From NCBI GenBank assembly GCA_016791445.1, contig JAEUMP010000005.1, positions 5,001 through 69,000 of the forward strand: a stretch of 64,000 nucleotides of DNA, read 5' to 3'. Positions within the stretch are counted from its first letter, which is position 1, and each line of letters opens with the position of its first letter. This DNA comes from Hyphomonadaceae bacterium. Lineage in GTDB: Bacteria; Pseudomonadota; Alphaproteobacteria; Caulobacterales; Aquidulcibacteraceae. The translations under genes and the position numbers were made by a program. The notes under the pieces were generated by a model. That model did not search any database, was not told where the DNA came from, and worked only from the letters and a program-made list of their open reading frames with translations. Positions 43,153 through 51,655 of the stretch are shown here, in pieces.

Positions 43153-45663
43153 TTAGTGCCGCATGGCCTCCGCGACCATATCCGCCTCCGCATCTTCGAG
43201 AATGGCGTCCTGCGCCGCGCCGAAGACGGGCTCCTTGCCGATCTCCAGCATCACCGGCACCGCGAACGGGCTGATCCGGTCGAGGTTCTTGTGGACGATG
43301 GACCCCTTGATGCGCCGCAGCAGCGCGCCGAGGCGGGCGACATCGAGCAGTCCCGCGCTCGCATCCGCGAGGGCGGCCTGCAGCAGCACATGGTCGGGCT
43401 CGTGACTGCGCAGGACATCGTAGATGAGGTCCGACGAAAACGTCACCTGCTTGCCGGTCTTCTCGGAGCCCGGCGCCTTGCGTTCGATCATGCCGGCGAT
43501 CACCGCGCAGGTGCGGAACGTGCGCTTCATCAGCGCGCTTTCGGCGAGCCAGGCGTCGAGATCATCGCCCAGCATGTCCTCGTCGAAGAGCGCCGTCATG
43601 TCGACGTCACCCAGAGGCTCCAGCGCCCACACGCTCATCGCATACTCGCTGGCGACAAAACCCATCGGCTTCTTGCCGAGCCGTTCGAGACGGCGGGTCA
43701 GCAACATGCCGAGCGTCTGGTGCGCGAGACGGCCATCGAACGGATAGCAGACGAGATAGTGTTTCGCAGCGCGCGGAAACGTCTCGACGAGCAACTGCTC
43801 CGGCGTGGGAATGATCGACCGCAGCTTCTGCAGCCGCAGCCATTCGCGCACCTGCGCCGGCAGCTTCGGCCACGCCCTGGGATTGCCGACAATGCGCCGG
43901 ACGCGGTCGGCGAGATAGGTCGACAGCGGAAACTTGCCGCCGGCATAGCTCGGAATCTTCGGCGTATCTTCCCCCACCGCGCGGGTGACGAGCACGTCCG
44001 TTTCGACCAGCGCGACGAAGCGCAGGATCTGCCCGGCGAAGAGGAACGTGTCTCCCGACGTCAGCCCCTCGATGAAATACTCTTCGATCTGTCCCAGCGG
44101 ACGCCCGCCGCGCAGCGCATTGGCTCTCTCGCCACGCGCCACGCGCCGGTTCACCACCGCCTGCCCTGCGAGCCATTTCACCGTGAGCATCGTCTCCTCG
44201 ACGATGGCGCCGACATTCATGCGATGCTGCTGCGCATCCCGCGCCGTGCGGGCGCGCCAGCGCTTCGTCTTCGGATCCTCGATGATGCGGCGATAGCGGT
44301 CATAGACGCGCAGCGCATAGCCGCCGGTGGCTACCATATCGACGACGCGATCGAACTGCTTTCGGGTCAGATCGGCATAGGGCGCGGTGGAGACGACTTC
44401 CTCGTACAATTCATCCGCCAGGAACGGCTCGCCGCAGGCGGCGCCCATCACGTGCTGCGCGAGACAATCGAGCCCGCCGACGCGCGCCATCTCCCCGTCA
44501 AGCGCGCCCTCGCCCACCGCCTCCTTCGCCGCGCGGCATTCGAGTACTTCAAAACGATTGTTCGGGACGAGAAGCGCATGTGACGGCTCATCCAGGCGGT
44601 GATTGGCGCGCCCGATGCGCTGCACCAGCCGCGAACATCCCTTCGGCGCGCCGAGCTGGATGACGAGATCCACATCGCCCCAGTCGATACCGAGGTCGAG
44701 CGTCGACGTGCACACGACCGCGCGCAGAAGTCCGCGCGTCATGGCCGCCTCCACCTTGCGCCGCTGTTCAACGTCGAGCGAACCATGGTGAAGCGCAATA
44801 GGGAGATTGTCGGCGTTGACGCGCCACAGCTCCTGGAACGTCATCTCCGCCTGCGCGCGCGTATTGACGAAGACCAGCGCCGTGCGCGCGCGCTTGATCG
44901 CGTCGTACACATCGCCGATGGCGTGACGCCCGGTGTGCCCGGACCACGGAATGCGCGCGTCGGTGTCGAGCACCTCGATGACGGGTTTGGCGCCGACAGG
45001 GCCGAGGATCACTTCCGCCTTCGGCGACAGCCACCGCACCAGCGCCTCGCGATCCGCCACTGTCGCCGACAATCCGGTCCGTCGATAGCCCGGCGCCCAT
45101 CGCTCGACGCGCGCCATGGCGAGCGCTAGCAGATCGCCACGCTTCGTCGGCGCGAGCGCATGGACTTCATCGACGACGATCGCCTTCAGGTCTTCAAAGA
45201 AGACGCGCGCATGCTCGGAGGCGATGAGCAGGCAGAGCTGTTCGGGCGTCGTCAGAAGGATGTCCGGCGGATGCGCGCGCTGGCGCTGACGACGCGCGGG
45301 CGGCGTATCGCCCGTGCGTGTCTCGATCCGCAGGTCGAGGCCCATTTCCTGCGCCGGCGTCTGCAGATTGCGCAGCACGTCGACGGCGAGCGCCTTCAAC
45401 GGCGACACATACAACGTGTGCAGCCGATGCGGCCGCTTTGAATCGCCGGACATCGCCGCGAGATCGACGAGACTCGGCAGGAATCCCGCCAGCGTCTTCC
45501 CGGCTCCGGTCGGCGCGATCAGCAGCGAGGACTTTCCCGCCTGCGCGCGTTCCAGCAGCGCAAGCTGATGCGGACGCGGCGCCCAGCCGCGCGCAGCGAA
45601 CCAGCCGGCGAAAGGCTCCGGAAGCGGCGCCATCGGAGACGATGTTAGCGAACGGGCAACCAT
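43153..45663 (-). CDS. Ligase-associated DNA damage response DEXH-box helicase
   Basis: An 836-residue Lhr-core-type superfamily 2 helicase. Walker A is APTGAGKT at 50-57, motif II is DEVH, motif III is TGLSATV, and the second RecA domain includes QRIGRANHRLDEPS. A winged-helix and accessory region follow, as in Lhr. The ATG at 45663 is used; a GTG at 45672 and an ATG at 45633 are alternatives, none with a strong ribosome site. It belongs functionally with PdeM and the exonuclease at 46.5 kb, which is transcribed divergently. Confidence 0.92.
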   Translation of the reverse strand: MVARSLTSSPMAPLPEPFAGWFAARGWAPRPHQLALLERAQAGKSSLLIAPTGAGKTLAGFLPSLVDLAAMSGDSKRPHRLHTLYVSPLKALAVDVLRNLQTPAQEMGLDLRIETRTGDTPPARRQRQRAHPPDILLTTPEQLCLLIASEHARVFFEDLKAIVVDEVHALAPTKRGDLLALAMARVERWAPGYRRTGLSATVADREALVRWLSPKAEVILGPVGAKPVIEVLDTDARIPWSGHTGRHAIGDVYDAIKRARTALVFVNTRAQAEMTFQELWRVNADNLPIALHHGSLDVEQRRKVEAAMTRGLLRAVVCTSTLDLGIDWGDVDLVIQLGAPKGCSRLVQRIGRANHRLDEPSHALLVPNNRFEVLECRAAKEAVGEGALDGEMARVGGLDCLAQHVMGAACGEPFLADELYEEVVSTAPYADLTRKQFDRVVDMVATGGYALRVYDRYRRIIEDPKTKRWRARTARDAQQHRMNVGAIVEETMLTVKWLAGQAVVNRRVARGERANALRGGRPLGQIEEYFIEGLTSGDTFLFAGQILRFVALVETDVLVTRAVGEDTPKIPSYAGGKFPLSTYLADRVRRIVGNPRAWPKLPAQVREWLRLQKLRSIIPTPEQLLVETFPRAAKHYLVCYPFDGRLAHQTLGMLLTRRLERLGKKPMGFVASEYAMSVWALEPLGDVDMTALFDEDMLGDDLDAWLAESALMKRTFRTCAVIAGMIERKAPGSEKTGKQVTFSSDLIYDVLRSHEPDHVLLQAALADASAGLLDVARLGALLRRIKGSIVHKNLDRISPFAVPVMLEIGKEPVFGAAQDAILEDAEADMVAEAMRH

Positions 45664-45765
45664 GATCGACACGCCATGTTAACGGGATTGTGAGGCGGAT
45701 GCGCTAGGGTTCCCTCACAAGAACGCCGCAAGAAAGCGGCTCTGGTGGTTTCCGGGGTGTTTCCC

Positions 45766-46431
45766 ATGCAGTTCCGTTTCGCGGCGTCGGCCGCGCTTGT
45801 CGTCGTGCTCGGCGCCCTGTCCGGCGCGTGCGGAAGCGACGCCGCCAAGCCCCACGGCGAAGCGGCTCACGAGAACCGCGCCGTGGTCGTCACGGCGATC
45901 ACCACGCCGCCTTCCAAGAAGGAAATCGCGGCCCTCTTCGACGATTGGAACGACACCCTGCGCACCGGCGGCCCGCACGACATGGCGCTGCTTTATGCCG
46001 AGGACGGCGTCCTGCTGCCGACAGTGTCGAACGAAGTCCGTTCCAACCGCCAGGAAGTCGCCGACTATTTCGAGCATTTCCTGAAATTGCACCCGCGCGG
46101 CGTGATCAACGAGCAGCACATCGACGTGCTCGACAACAACACGGCGGTGAACTCCGGCGTCTACACCTTCGATCTCATCAAGGAAGGCCAGCCGACCTTC
46201 GTCGTCGCGCGCTACAGCTTCATCTACGAGAAGGTCGGGGGCAAGTGGCTGATCAAGAGCCACCACTCCTCCGCCATGCCGGAGGCGGTGACGATGCGCC
46301 CGGAAGCGCTGGTCGCCGGCGCGCCGGAGCCTGTCGCGGTCGCGCAGGTGCAGCGCACCGTGCCCGATCCGGGCCATGGCGCGGCGCAGAAGCCAGCCTC
46401 CGACGGCGGCCACGGCGCGGGTCACCACTGA
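45766..46431 (+). CDS. SnoaL-like/DUF4440 domain lipoprotein
   Basis: A 221-residue exported protein with a lipobox-like LSGAC near residue 22. The middle (about 45-165) matches the SgcJ/EcaC subset of the SnoaL-like fold (IAALFDDWNDTLRTGGPHDMALLYAEDGVLLPT; SFIYEKVGGKWLIKSHHSS), a cone-shaped ligand-binding or association domain. The tail is rich in Gly and His (DPGHGAAQKPASDGGHGAGHH) and could bind metal. It lies between the divergent helicase gene and the exonuclease gene. No activity can be named. Confidence 0.85.
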   Translation: MQFRFAASAALVVVLGALSGACGSDAAKPHGEAAHENRAVVVTAITTPPSKKEIAALFDDWNDTLRTGGPHDMALLYAEDGVLLPTVSNEVRSNRQEVADYFEHFLKLHPRGVINEQHIDVLDNNTAVNSGVYTFDLIKEGQPTFVVARYSFIYEKVGGKWLIKSHHSSAMPEAVTMRPEALVAGAPEPVAVAQVQRTVPDPGHGAAQKPASDGGHGAGHH

Positions 46432-46525
46432 TCCGTCGGGATCCTGGAGGCGATGCGCCGCAGGCTGTCAGCAGTCTGTGACCGCGTGATTGTCGCTCGG
46501 GCGCACCGCCCCTAGATCAGCGGGC

Positions 46526-47536
46526 ATGGTCAAGCCCGCCGACATTCTGAGTCCGCAGCCCGCAGGCCTCTATTGCGCGCCGGGCGACTTCTTCATCGAT
46601 CCCGTCCGCCCCGTACCGCGCGCGGTCATCACGCACGGTCATTCCGATCATGCGCGCGCCGGACATGGCGCAGTGCTCGCGACGCCCGAGACGCTGGCGA
46701 TCATGGCGGAGCGCTACGGCGCCGATTTCGCGCGTGAACAGCACGCCGTCCGCTACGGCGAGACGACGACGATCGGCGACGCGACGGTGAGGCTCGCGCC
46801 AGCAGGCCACGTGCTCGGCTCCGCGCAGGCGGTCGTCGAGCATGCGGGCGTGCGCATCGTCGTCTCCGGCGACTACAAACGCCGCCCCGACCCCACCTGC
46901 GCGCCGTTCGAGGTCGTCCCCTGCGATGTCTTCGTCACCGAAGCGACGTTCGCGCTGCCGGTCTTCCGTCACCCCGACGATCGCGGCGAGATTCAACGCC
47001 TGCTGAAATCCGTCGCCCTCTTTCCGGAGCGCACGCATCTCGTCGGCGCCTATGCACTGGGCAAGGCGCAGCGCGTGATCGCGCTGCTGCGCGAGGCGGG
47101 TTACGAGAAGACGATCTACATCCACGGCGCGATGGAGAAGCTCTGCGCGCTCTACGAGGCGCACGGCGTGAATCTCGGGCCGCTTGCGCCGGCGACCGTG
47201 AAGACCCGCGGGGAAAAGTTTGCGGGCGAGATCGTCATCGCCCCGCCGTCGGCGATGGCCGATACATGGTCGCGGCGTTTCGCCGATCCGGTGGATTGCT
47301 TCGCCTCGGGCTGGATGAGCATCCGTCAACGCGCCAAGGCGCGGGGCGTCGAGCTGCCGCTCGTTATCTCCGATCACGCCGACTGGGACGAACTCACCGA
47401 AACCATCCGCGAGATCCGCCCCGGCGAGCTCTGGATCACCCATGGCCGCGACGACGCACTGGCGCGCTGGGCGGCGCTGGAAGGCATCAAGGCGCGCCCG
47501 CTGGCGCTGGTCGGCTACGAGGACGAGAACGATTGA
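46526..47536 (+). CDS. Ligase-associated DNA damage response exonuclease (MBL fold)
   Basis: A 336-residue metallo-beta-lactamase-fold nuclease of the CPSF/SNM1-like group. The zinc motif is THGHSDHARAGH, with further histidine ligands in PAGHVLGSAQ and VISDHADWDE, and the acidic SGDYKRRPDP. The ATG at 46526 begins the family N-terminus (VKPADILSPQPAGLYC). It is the third member of the repair cassette present here; the ATP-dependent ligase that usually follows it directly is missing and a membrane protein gene takes its place. Confidence 0.92.
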   Translation: MVKPADILSPQPAGLYCAPGDFFIDPVRPVPRAVITHGHSDHARAGHGAVLATPETLAIMAERYGADFAREQHAVRYGETTTIGDATVRLAPAGHVLGSAQAVVEHAGVRIVVSGDYKRRPDPTCAPFEVVPCDVFVTEATFALPVFRHPDDRGEIQRLLKSVALFPERTHLVGAYALGKAQRVIALLREAGYEKTIYIHGAMEKLCALYEAHGVNLGPLAPATVKTRGEKFAGEIVIAPPSAMADTWSRRFADPVDCFASGWMSIRQRAKARGVELPLVISDHADWDELTETIREIRPGELWITHGRDDALARWAALEGIKARPLALVGYEDEND

Positions 47537-47566
47537 TCGGCGGGCGCGGCGCCCTATGAAGCGTCC

Positions 47567-48304
47567 ATGTCCTATCACGCCATCAACGCCGACCATGTGA
47601 TCGCCACCATCGAGCGGCTTGAAAAGCGCATCAGCGAGCGGTTTCCGGGACGCGGGCTCGCCAGGGTGTGTGCGGATTTCGCCGCCGTGGCGCGCCGGGA
47701 CCGCGACAAGGTGCGCGAACTGCGCAAGCCCTATGTCTGGGTGCGCGCGGGCGTCGGCGCGATCCTGGTCTTAGGCGCGCTCGCCATCGCGTTCCTCGCG
47801 AAGGAAGTGAAGATCCCAAGCTTCGTGCGTCTCATCCAGCCCGGCGACGAGGAGGGCGCGATCTTCGATCTCTTCCAGGGAATCGACTCGGCGGTAAACG
47901 TCGTCCTGCTGCTCGGCGTCGGCCTCTTCTTCCTGCTGCGGCACGAGGAGCGCGACAAACAGCGTCTCGCACTGGAAGACCTCTACGAGTTGCGTTCGCT
48001 TGCGCACGTCATCGACATGCACCAGCTGACGAAGGATCCAACCACCCTGCTCGCCGGCGCCACCTCGACCCCCTCCTCGCCAAAGGACCACATGACCGCC
48101 TTCGAACTCGTGCGTTATCTGGACTACTGTTCGGAGATGCTGTCGCTGGTGGCGAAGGTCGGCGCGCTATACGCGCAGGACGTGCGCGATCCTGTCGTCA
48201 TCGAAATCGTCAGCGATCTCGAAGCCACGACCGCTGAGATGTCCCGCGAGATCTGGCAGAAGATCCAGCTTGTCCAGCAGATGGATCTCGTCCGTGCGGG
48301 ATGA
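47567..48304 (+). CDS. Conserved hypothetical protein with two membrane segments
   Basis: A 245-residue protein: a charged N-terminus (1-55), two membrane helices (about 57-78 and 110-127) around a short loop with KIPSFVRLIQPGDEEG, then a helical cytoplasmic domain (130-245). It lies 30 bases after the exonuclease gene and 1 base before the pseudouridine synthase gene. No motif of a known enzyme is visible. The cytoplasmic helical domain and paired helices suggest a membrane-associated scaffold or sensor. Confidence 0.8.
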   Translation: MSYHAINADHVIATIERLEKRISERFPGRGLARVCADFAAVARRDRDKVRELRKPYVWVRAGVGAILVLGALAIAFLAKEVKIPSFVRLIQPGDEEGAIFDLFQGIDSAVNVVLLLGVGLFFLLRHEERDKQRLALEDLYELRSLAHVIDMHQLTKDPTTLLAGATSTPSSPKDHMTAFELVRYLDYCSEMLSLVAKVGALYAQDVRDPVVIEIVSDLEATTAEMSREIWQKIQLVQQMDLVRAG

Positions 48305-48305
48305 C

Positions 48306-49355
48306 ATGGAAGACGATGACGGCGAGGCAGCGGCGCCGGGCGGCTATGTCCGCCGCATCCTCAGTCCGCCCGAAGCGGCGGGCGAACGCACCGATGCGTG
48401 GCTGGCGAAGGCGTTTCCGGAGCTTTCGCGATCGCGAATCCAGGGGCTGATCGGCGCAGGCAAACTCACCGCCGACGGCGCCCCCGTGAAGATGGCGAGC
48501 GACAAGGTCCGCGCGGGCGCGCACTACGCGCTTGAATTGCCGCCGCCGGAATCGGCGCTACCGGAACCAGAACACATCCCGCTCGTCATCGCTTATGAGG
48601 ACGACCACCTCATCGTCGTCGACAAGGCGTCCGGCATGGCGGTGCATCCCGCGCCGGGATCGATGAAGGGCACGCTGGTCAACGCCCTGCTCGCGCATTG
48701 CGCCTCATCCCTCTCCGGCGTCGGCGGCGTGGCGCGACCGGGCATCGTGCACCGCATCGACAAGGAAACCACCGGGCTCATCGTCGTCGCCAAGGACGAC
48801 CGCACGCATGTCGGACTTGCGAAACAGTTCGCAAAGCACACGATCGAGCGCGTCTATTTCGCCGTCACCCGCGGCGGCCCGCATCCGAAGAACGGCACGA
48901 TCGAAAACCGCCTCGTCCGCTCCAACGACGACCGCCGCAAATTCGTCGTCGTGCGCGATGTGAAGAGCGAAGCCGGCAAACACGCCATCACGCACTACTG
49001 GACAGTCGAGAGTTTCGGCCAGCAGGCCGGCGCCGCCGCTGGTTCGCCCGCCGCCGCACTTGTCGAGTGTCGTCTCGAAACCGGCCGCACGCACCAGATA
49101 CGGGCCCACATGGCGCATATCGGCGCGCCTTTGATCGGCGATCCGGTCTACGGCAAATTCCGCGGCCTGAAGGCCGAAGGCGCGGGCGAGTTCCACGAGG
49201 CCGCCGAAACCGCGGCGCGCGATTTCACGCGGCAGGCGCTCCACGCGGCGGTGCTCGGCTTCAAGCATCCCATCACCGGCGAGATGCTGCGGTTCGAGAG
49301 CGCGCTGCCTGCTGACATGACCGCGCTGGTCGATGCGCTAAGGAGACTGCGATGA
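48306..49355 (+). CDS. RluA family pseudouridine synthase (RluD-like)
   Basis: A 349-residue RNA-modifying enzyme with an N-terminal S4 RNA-binding domain (about 28-78) and the catalytic domain with D152 in GIVHRIDKETTGLIVVAK. The substrate-binding LETGRTHQIRAHMAHIGAPLIGDPVYG segment is intact. Architecture matches RluD/RluC enzymes acting on 23S rRNA; the exact uridine is not predictable. The start at 48306 follows the upstream stop by one base, and the end overlaps the GFA gene by ATGA. Confidence 0.93.
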   Translation: MEDDDGEAAAPGGYVRRILSPPEAAGERTDAWLAKAFPELSRSRIQGLIGAGKLTADGAPVKMASDKVRAGAHYALELPPPESALPEPEHIPLVIAYEDDHLIVVDKASGMAVHPAPGSMKGTLVNALLAHCASSLSGVGGVARPGIVHRIDKETTGLIVVAKDDRTHVGLAKQFAKHTIERVYFAVTRGGPHPKNGTIENRLVRSNDDRRKFVVVRDVKSEAGKHAITHYWTVESFGQQAGAAAGSPAAALVECRLETGRTHQIRAHMAHIGAPLIGDPVYGKFRGLKAEGAGEFHEAAETAARDFTRQALHAAVLGFKHPITGEMLRFESALPADMTALVDALRRLR

Positions 49356-49816
49356 CCCGCGATGTTGTCCCCGTCGAAGGCGCATGTCTGTGCGGACAGG
49401 TGCGTCTGCGCATTTCGAAGACGCCGTTCTTCACCGCCGTATGCCACTGCAGCGGCTGCAAGAAGCTCGCGTCGAGCGCGTTCTCGCTCACGGTCGCCGT
49501 GCCGGCGGAAGGCTTCGAAGTCACGCAAGGCGAACCCGTCATCGGCGCGTTGCACGGGCCGCATCAGCACTTCTATTGCCCGCATTGCATGAGCTGGATG
49601 TTCACCCGTCCGCACGGCTTCGACTTCTTCGTCAATGTCCGCTCCACGCTGCTCGACAACGACGCCTGGACAACGCCCTTTCTCGAAACCGGCGCCGCCC
49701 ACAAACTCCCCTGGGTGACGACGCCTGCGCCGCACAGCTTCGCGGAATTCCCAGGTGAGGCGGATATTCCGGGAATCCTTGAGGGGTTCGCGCGGGAGAT
49801 GGGGGCGAACTCTTAG
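49352..49816 (+). CDS. GFA family zinc protein (glutathione-dependent formaldehyde-activating fold)
   Basis: A 154-residue Mss4-like zinc protein. The cysteine ligands are visible as CLCG near 12-15, CHCSGC near 31-36 and CPHC near 76-79. Most members have no proven activity despite the family name. The start overlaps the pseudouridine synthase stop (ATGA) and the end overlaps the convergent higA gene by four bases. Confidence 0.92.
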   Translation: MTRDVVPVEGACLCGQVRLRISKTPFFTAVCHCSGCKKLASSAFSLTVAVPAEGFEVTQGEPVIGALHGPHQHFYCPHCMSWMFTRPHGFDFFVNVRSTLLDNDAWTTPFLETGAAHKLPWVTTPAPHSFAEFPGEADIPGILEGFAREMGANS

Positions 49817-50136
49817 GCGCTGGCGCGTTGCTTGATCGACGCGAGTTCGCCGCCGATCTCCCGACGCCGTTCCATCAGATCGAAGTCCGCCTGCAACCCG
49901 AGGAAAAACCCTTCCGAAACGCCGAAATAGCGTGCAAGGCGCAAATCGGTGTCGGCGGTCACGCTGCGCTTGCCCAGAACGATTTCATTGATCCGGCGCG
50001 GCGGCACATGGATGGCGCGCGCGAGTTCGTTCTGGCTGAGCGCCATCGGCTTCAAAAACTCCTCGAGCAGAATTTCTCCCGGGCTTGGGTTCGGAAGCAG
50101 ATCGCTTTCAGTCATGGTAATCAACGATTTCGACAT
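49813..50136 (-). CDS. higA: HigA family antitoxin (HTH_XRE)
   Basis: A 107-residue DNA-binding antitoxin. The family core reads NPSPGEILLEEFLKPMALSQNELARAIHVPPRRINEIVLGKRSVTADTD in outline (helix-turn-helix, about 15-65). Two starts are open: 50136, with AAGGAGGG 8 bases upstream inside higB, and 50115, which starts nearer the family N-terminus. The overlap with higB shows translational coupling. It should neutralise HigB and repress the shared promoter at 50.4 kb. Confidence 0.9.
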   Translation of the reverse strand: MSKSLITMTESDLLPNPSPGEILLEEFLKPMALSQNELARAIHVPPRRINEIVLGKRSVTADTDLRLARYFGVSEGFFLGLQADFDLMERRREIGGELASIKQRASA

Positions 50137-50392
50137 GAACCGGCCCTCCTTCCTGCCAGACAAAGCAGATGCGCCACTGGTCGTTGATCCGGATCGAATG
50201 CTGACCCACGCGGTCCGCACGCAACGCTTCCAAGCGGTTGCCGGGCGGCGCGCGCAGATCGTTCAGCACGCGCGCCTGATTGAGCAAACGAAGCTTTCGC
50301 AACGCAGTCGCCTGAATGTCCGGCGGCAACCGGCGACTGCGGCGGCCCGACCAGATCAATTCCGTTTCAGCGTCCGCGAAACTCTGGATCAC
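50108..50392 (-). CDS. higB: HigB family toxin (RelE superfamily mRNA interferase)
   Basis: A 94-residue RelE-fold toxin that should cleave mRNA on translating ribosomes. The family pattern is clear: ELIWSGRRSRRLPPDIQATA, RKLRLLNQAR, APPGNRLEALRADRVGQHSIRI, NDQWRICFVW. Toxin before antitoxin is the HigBA order. The start is GTG at 50392, only 5 bases from the -10 element, so the transcript would have almost no leader. Confidence 0.93.
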   Translation of the reverse strand: MIQSFADAETELIWSGRRSRRLPPDIQATALRKLRLLNQARVLNDLRAPPGNRLEALRADRVGQHSIRINDQWRICFVWQEGGPVHVEIVDYHD

Positions 50393-50397
50393 GGTGC

Positions 50398-50426
50398 AAT
50401 ATAACGCATAACGTCATACGTTGCAA
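50398..50426 (-). promoter_or_regulatory. higBA promoter with operator in the spacer
   Basis: On the - strand TTGCAA (50421-50426) and TATATT (50398-50403) are 17 bases apart. The spacer includes the perfect palindrome AACGT-CAT-ACGTT (50410-50422) and CGTTAT/CGTATG repeats, a likely HigA binding site. Confidence 0.7.
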
Positions 50427-50544
50427 CGCCAATCCCCACCCCGCCGCCGCTCATTACCCGACTGAAACAGTCAGTTAATCCCCGTCGCCTTCTTCCCGCC
50501 CCGACCGGCCGGTATGTTCCTGCCACGTTCCGGTCCGGCGTGGT

Positions 50545-50573
50545 CTTAACAATGCCCTGCCGGCTCCCCATAT
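50545..50573 (+). promoter_or_regulatory. Heat-shock (sigma-32 type) promoter of rpoH
   Basis: CTTAACA (50545-50551) and CCCCATAT (50566-50573) are 14 bases apart, close to the sigma-32 consensus with a perfect -10. This would let RpoH drive its own gene. The remaining leader of about 85 bases up to the ATG at 50667 is GC-rich and can form hairpins. Confidence 0.7.
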
Positions 50574-50666
50574 GGCCTCGTTGAGGTCCCGGGGGACCCG
50601 GAACGGTAGCCTGCTCATCGGAGGGGTTATCCGCCGACCCGGGAGGCTCGAAAGGGGAAGTACGCC

Positions 50667-51578
50667 ATGGCAACCGCCACGACCAACACCGCCGTCTCTG
50701 TCGCGCTTTCGCCCGAAATGGGCCTCAGCCGCTACCTCCAGGAAATCCGTAAATTTCCGATGCTGGAGAAGACCCAGGAATACGAGCTCGCGAAGGACTG
50801 GAAGGAAAACCAGAACCGCGAAGCCGCCCACACGCTCGTCACCTCTCACCTGCGCCTCGTGGCGAAGATCGCCATGGGCTATCGCGGCTACGGCCTGCCG
50901 ATCGGCGAGGTGATCTCGGAAGGCAATGTCGGCCTTATGCAGGCCGTGAAGAAGTTCGAGCCGGAGAAAGGCTTCCGCCTGGCGACCTACGCCATGTGGT
51001 GGATCCGTGCGTCGATCCAGGAATACATCCTGCGCTCGTGGTCGCTCGTGAAGATGGGCACGACCGCCGCGCAGAAGAAGCTCTTCTTCAACCTCCGCCG
51101 CATGAAGGGCGAGATGGCCGCGCTCGAGGAAGGCGACCTGACGCCCGAGCACGTGAAGACCATCGCCCACAAGCTCGCGGTGACGGATGACGAAGTCATC
51201 TCGATGAACCGCCGCCTGTCGGGCCCGGATGCGAGCCTGAACGCCCCGGTCGCCGCCGACGGCGAAGCCCAATGGCAGGACTGGTTGGCCGACAACAACT
51301 ATGTCAGCCAGGAAGCGGTCCTCGCCGACAGCGAAGAGTACACGCAGCGCATGTCGCTGCTCGACGAGGCGATGACCACGCTCTCGGAACGCGAGCGCCA
51401 CATCATCCGCGAACGTCGCCTCAAGGATGAGCCGGCGACTTTGGAGGATCTCTCCAAGGAGTACGGCGTCTCCCGCGAGCGCGTGCGCCAGATCGAAGTG
51501 CGCGCCTTCGAGAAGCTGCAGAAGGCGATGAAGGCCGCCGCCAGCGAGCGCGGCATGCTCGAAGCCGAAGACGCGTAG
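50667..51578 (+). CDS. rpoH: RNA polymerase sigma factor RpoH (heat shock)
   Basis: A 303-residue sigma-70 family factor. The RpoH box QKKLFFNLRR (about 130-139) identifies it as sigma-32. Region 2 (LRLVAKIAMGYRGYGLPIGEVISEGNVGLMQAVKKF... in outline) and region 4 (LEDLSKEYGVSRERVRQIEVRAFEKL in outline) are complete. It directs transcription of chaperone and protease genes. AAAGGGGAAG precedes the ATG. A sigma-32-type promoter lies about 95 bases upstream. higBA is divergent. Confidence 0.96.
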   Translation: MATATTNTAVSVALSPEMGLSRYLQEIRKFPMLEKTQEYELAKDWKENQNREAAHTLVTSHLRLVAKIAMGYRGYGLPIGEVISEGNVGLMQAVKKFEPEKGFRLATYAMWWIRASIQEYILRSWSLVKMGTTAAQKKLFFNLRRMKGEMAALEEGDLTPEHVKTIAHKLAVTDDEVISMNRRLSGPDASLNAPVAADGEAQWQDWLADNNYVSQEAVLADSEEYTQRMSLLDEAMTTLSERERHIIRERRLKDEPATLEDLSKEYGVSRERVRQIEVRAFEKLQKAMKAAASERGMLEAEDA

Positions 51579-51603
51579 CGACAGAAGTTGGCGATGTGGG
51601 AAA

Positions 51604-51622
51604 GATTGCAGCCGCAATTTTT
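51604..51622 (+). terminator. Small hairpin and T-run after rpoH
   Basis: ATTGC pairs with GCAAT around AGCC, followed by five T, 26 bases after the rpoH stop. The stem is short, so termination may be partial. Confidence 0.45.
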
Positions 51623-51655
51623 CCCCGCCCCGCCCCCCCCAAGTACGGCCAACCC

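Noticed and set aside
45721-45735. A near LexA box (GAAC-N7-GAAA) beside the repair helicase
   Set aside because: The second half-site has a mismatch in its core and the position relative to either start is poor; chance is more likely.
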